Assembly: GCA_024195265.1 (NCBI GenBank)
Contig: JAJLRJ010000004.1
Coordinates: 33,072,285-33,136,284 of the forward strand
Direction of reading: 5' to 3'
Length of the DNA: 64,000 bases
Origin: Dendrophyllia cribrosa
Taxonomy: Eukaryota; Cnidaria; Anthozoa; Scleractinia; Dendrophylliidae
Below the pieces are notes generated by a model that saw nothing but the letters and a program-made list of their open reading frames with translations, did no database searches and was not told the origin of the DNA. The translations under genes were made by a program, and so were the position numbers. Numbering within the stretch: position 1 is the stretch's first letter; each line of letters opens with the position of its first letter. Positions 61,097 to 64,000 of the stretch are shown in pieces.

Positions 61097-61535
61097 CAGA
61101 AGCATTAAAAAGCAGATTTAGATTCCAAAATGTTTATAGAATTGCAAAGAGTTTAAAACTACACATCATGGCCAAATTTTGAAGTGCAAGAGCATTTCGT
61201 TCAAGAGTTATAGGCGAACGAGTATTAGACATTCTTAGTAAGAAATGTATGGAGCGGTCATCTGGGGCACAAACATGGCGGCCAAAACTTCAAAGTCTGA
61301 ATTACACCCAAAATCTCAACACAAAATATTGGATTCACTATAAGCTCCATTTAATCGTCTTACAAGCATCTAAAATGCAAAAATTACTTTCAGCTGGTTC
61401 AATTTTGTTAATTTTCACGGCTTATCTGAAATAGGGTGACGAATTGCGTGACATTTAAAATCTTTAAAATTCGGTAGCAAAACAACTTTGTAGGATGTAT
61501 AAGTTTATTTTTTATTTTTATGACATCATGTGCAA
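61097..61535 (+). repeat. Dispersed repeat R1, copy C
   Basis: Third, slightly shorter copy of R1. The central palindrome is reduced, and the end reads TTATGACATCATGTG. Confidence 0.78.
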
Positions 61536-63034
61536 ACCACCAATTGAATGAATTTTGCAAATATAGATCACATTTTAACGGTTTTGCAGGTTTAAAAACA
61601 GAATGTCACAACTTATAATATAGTGTCCAGGGTTGAACTTGTTAAAACTTTAAAGCACTCTTAGTGATCGATAGTATTTATAGGTTAACATCAAAATACC
61701 GAGTTTCGTCTTTCAGCTTTCGAAGAATTTAATGAACCCCGTGACCCTGAGATGTTAAAATTAAGAACCTCAATCTTTTTTCTTTTACTTTCCTGATTTC
61801 GCCTCTACCTTCAAATAAAAGCAAATCCGCACAAAACACAATAAAATAGCAAATTACTGGCAAAGCCAATAAATCAAACTGCTCTTCTTTGTTATAAAGG
61901 AAACCTTAGCAAGTTTACAAACGTTGTGTAGCTTTTAGTGGAATACTAATTAGTTTCCGAGAAAAAGTTATCAAGATTCAGTTTTTCGAGCCCAGACGGG
62001 ATAAATATTCCTCGTGTTCACTCGACTCGCGTATCAAAACTACTGCGCTGGGAAAACCTCTCATATTTCCCATTTGTTGTATATAACGCGTCCTTGTCAA
62101 AATATTGTGTTTTCATAAAAAATTAATCGAACTGTCTATTCAAGAAAAGGACAATCGTAGGGCTCTTCTTAACCTTTCCTCAATCCCGATGATCGGGGGG
62201 TAAAAAAGAATGGCTCTTTTGATCATATGCGATTATTCAGAATTTTATAAGACTATGATCGAAAATACTGGAGCTTAGGGTCTTTTATTATTGATGCTTG
62301 TTAATGGACATCTATAACTGATCTTTTGATTTGAAAAAAATTGGAACCCTTTTTCTATAATCCGGCTATACATAAAAGTACATAGTACCCTGTCCTAGGT
62401 GAGTTACATACAAACTGCTGGAAAACAAAAAAACTATTTTTGAGAAACAAATGGGTGACACGTGATGAAAAACTATACAGAAGATCATGATGGGTAATAA
62501 TTCTGTGTGGTTTTATTTGTTTACCTTTTTTCCTATAAGGGCCCTGAAGTTTATTTTGCAAAATACTCGAGTTTCATTTCATTTGTAAAATACTGCTCAG
62601 AAGCTTTTATTTGAATAGTCACACCAAAGGATTTCATCCACATGCAGATGTAAAGGTGAGAACTACATGACACAACTCAAGGTTTGCATGTGGCTATGAA
62701 AGGGTTACATGAAACATTAACGGCCTGAAATATTTATATTTTTATCCATACCCTTGTGCAGACCAAATTAAAACGGTTCAAAATCCCTAACCTTAAAGAG
62801 GCGACACATAACTATTTAACTTGCGTGGGAGAGTGCTCATCAGTTCTCTTGGGTAATAAAGTGGATGAATATGTGATGTTTGGTTTCCTCTTCAGATTGT
62901 TTTAATTTTTTTCAAATATCCAGATGCAGATTGATCCGATTGAGTTCGCCTTTGCTTGTTTTTTTTTTTAATTTCCCTCTGCTTATTTGGCTCTTTGTTA
63001 TTCAATTAACGGTATATTCTATAAGGCTTGCAGC
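61536..63034. other. Upstream region of the 63-kb gene, no gene seen
   Basis: AT-rich sequence without a recognised repeat partner. It would contain the promoter and 5' UTR of the gene starting at 63035; no core promoter motif was convincing. Confidence 0.35.
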
Positions 63035-63186
63035 ATGACCTGGATGAAGCATTTTACGTATTTAGCCTTTCTGTACACTTTCTTTGAATACCGAGGAGCA
63101 AGTGGAACCAAAGGAACTTGTGTTTGCACTTATGGGGATGAGGTTTACAATCTTACACCACTGCAGAGAACCGACGGAAAACCAAG
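63035..63186 (+). CDS. First coding exon of a secreted or membrane protein (M6PR/Atg27-like)
   Basis: The ATG at 63035 starts a signal-peptide-like sequence (MTWMKHFTYLAFLYTFFEYR). It is followed by GTKGTCVCTYGDEVYNLTPL and QRTDGKPR, and then a donor (CAAGGTTTGC) that splits an Arg codon. The DxYNLTPL pattern followed by Asp-Gly and Arg-Phe is typical of the first strands of mannose-6-phosphate receptor homology or Atg27-type domains. The second exon at 63854 completes the codon in phase, which strongly supports the structure. An AG just before the ATG leaves open that a 5' UTR intron ends here. Confidence 0.7.
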
Positions 63187-63276
63187 GTTTGCAAAACACT
63201 GTTAGTGATACTTTAGAATTGAAAAGACTCAAACGACACGGCGTAATGCATTTTCGTTTTGGACGATTACTTTGTT

Positions 63277-63750
63277 AGAGTGGTTTTCAATTGAGTATAG
63301 AAAGTAATTTTGCAATTGCATTGGTCAAAGTAATCGAGGGACTGGTTATGAAACCTTGCAGACTTTAATTGCGATGACAAAGGAGCTTCAATTAATGTTG
63401 AGCCTTACTTGACCGTGCACATCTTTTGTTTTTTGATCACACGCTATGACTAAATAACTTAATAGCACCATTTCTATTGGTCAGTTGCTCGAATAACAGA
63501 TCAACATCTATTGTGTTCTGCACGGTCAAGGCCGAAAAAATATAACAAAAACATCGAACAAGATATTTGTCAGCTTTCATAACCATTGCACTTTATTAAC
63601 TATGCTTTAATTGTGCATTGCTATGCTTCCTTATTGGCTAAAAGAATCTCGCGCCGCTTTCTCTACCAATCAGAAGTAAAACCAAAACCAAAACCAATTG
63701 CGAGTAATGTTGGCACGTGATGCCCCCTACATATATTTGCTTCGAGTTCT
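63277..63750. mobile_element. Intronic relative of the TTAGAGC MITE family
   Basis: Begins TTAGAGTGGTTTTCAATTGA, like the element at 11292, and has AATCAGAAGTAAAACCAAAA near its end, also as in that element. The opposite terminal repeat is not clear, so it is diverged or truncated. It lies in the intron between the 63035 and 63854 exons. Confidence 0.5.
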
Positions 63751-63853
63751 GACGGGGGTTTGACCGGTATTTTACGGTATTTTATGTTTCTGTTCTTACG
63801 ACCTTACTTGTATCTGGACTCATGTTTCTTACCACTGGCCTTTTTTCCAACAG

Positions 63854-63962
63854 ATTTACGATACACGGCGGTAAAAAGATGCCTCACTATATGTATGGCT
63901 ATAATCCCTGTACCTCTTTCATAAAAACAGGAAAACAAAGTTCTTGCTTAAATGATGTAGCG
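63854..63962 (+). CDS. Second coding exon of the M6PR/Atg27-like gene
   Basis: The acceptor TTTTCCAACAG and donor GCGGTAAGT bound a 109-bp exon. Joined in phase to the previous exon it gives RFTIHGGKKMPHYMYGYNP and then CTSFIKTGKQSSCLNDVA. The Cys pair and the YxYNPC phrase fit the second half of the first strand pair of the same domain. The rest of the gene lies beyond the window. Confidence 0.7.
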
Positions 63963-64000
63963 GTAAGTTTTTTTAATAGATTGCAAAAATGTTAAACAAG

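Overview
This is metazoan genomic DNA, most likely from an anthozoan cnidarian such as a stony coral. That placement is an inference from the mix of repeats, the exon/intron gene fragments and a protein-primed Polinton of the kind common in cnidarians; no species-diagnostic gene is present. The window is AT-rich, gene-poor and full of transposons. Almost all long open frames lie in one mobile element.

Region 1-31.8 kb is host DNA dominated by repeats. It holds tRNA-derived SINE-like copies (507-679, 894-1066), a tRNA-His-like gene (9703-9774), at least nine foldback or TIR-bearing DNA elements, a 49-bp minisatellite of about 35 copies (19158-20868) inside a 5-kb inverted repeat, a LINE 3' fragment (25.2-25.9 kb) and a 51-bp minisatellite (30.9-31.8 kb). 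Host coding evidence is limited to a terminal exon for a membrane segment plus cytoplasmic tail (7850-8160) and a Thr/Pro-rich mucin-like exon (28743-28978).

Region 31821-49825 is a complete Polinton/Maverick of 18,005 bp. It has 5'-AG...CT-3' ends, about 245-bp terminal inverted repeats and a 6-bp target duplication (GAGTTA). It sits inside the 51-bp minisatellite. It carries protein-primed DNA polymerase B, a chromodomain DDE integrase, an adenain-type protease, an A32/FtsK-like packaging ATPase, a major capsid protein, a jelly-roll minor capsid protein, membrane-active or core-like minor proteins, a parvovirus-type phospholipase A2, a fibre-like protein, a poxvirus VLTF3-like transcription factor, a zinc-finger/AT-hook protein and several unknown proteins. 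Genes from 32.1 to 43.6 kb are on the minus strand. Genes from 43.7 to 47.5 kb and at 49 kb are on the plus strand, with the VLTF3-like gene on minus between them. The set describes a virus-like particle: replication by the polymerase, integration by the integrase, and assembly by capsid, ATPase and protease.

Three Polinton features stand out. Each terminus is itself a 74-bp near-palindrome. Almost every complete gene begins directly after a TATA-like AT tract with no room for a conventional 5' UTR. Several domains (polymerase, integrase, protease) have no AUG in their own frame; for two of them a canonical in-frame -1 slippery heptamer lies at the right place. The same copy also has frame breaks at homopolymers and premature stops, so decay or assembly error must be excluded.

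Region 49.9-64 kb is again host DNA: a dispersed repeat split by a LINE that itself contains a second, opposite LINE (50.3-53.9 kb), a roughly 143-bp minisatellite (54.85-55.8 kb), a second membrane-tail exon paralogous to the one at 7.9 kb (56313-56629), a Penelope-like GIY-YIG fragment (57.5 kb), repeat copies shared with 15-16 kb, a possible exon (60220-60379) and the first two exons of a secreted or receptor-like gene resembling the mannose-6-phosphate-receptor/Atg27 type (63035-63186, 63854-63962).
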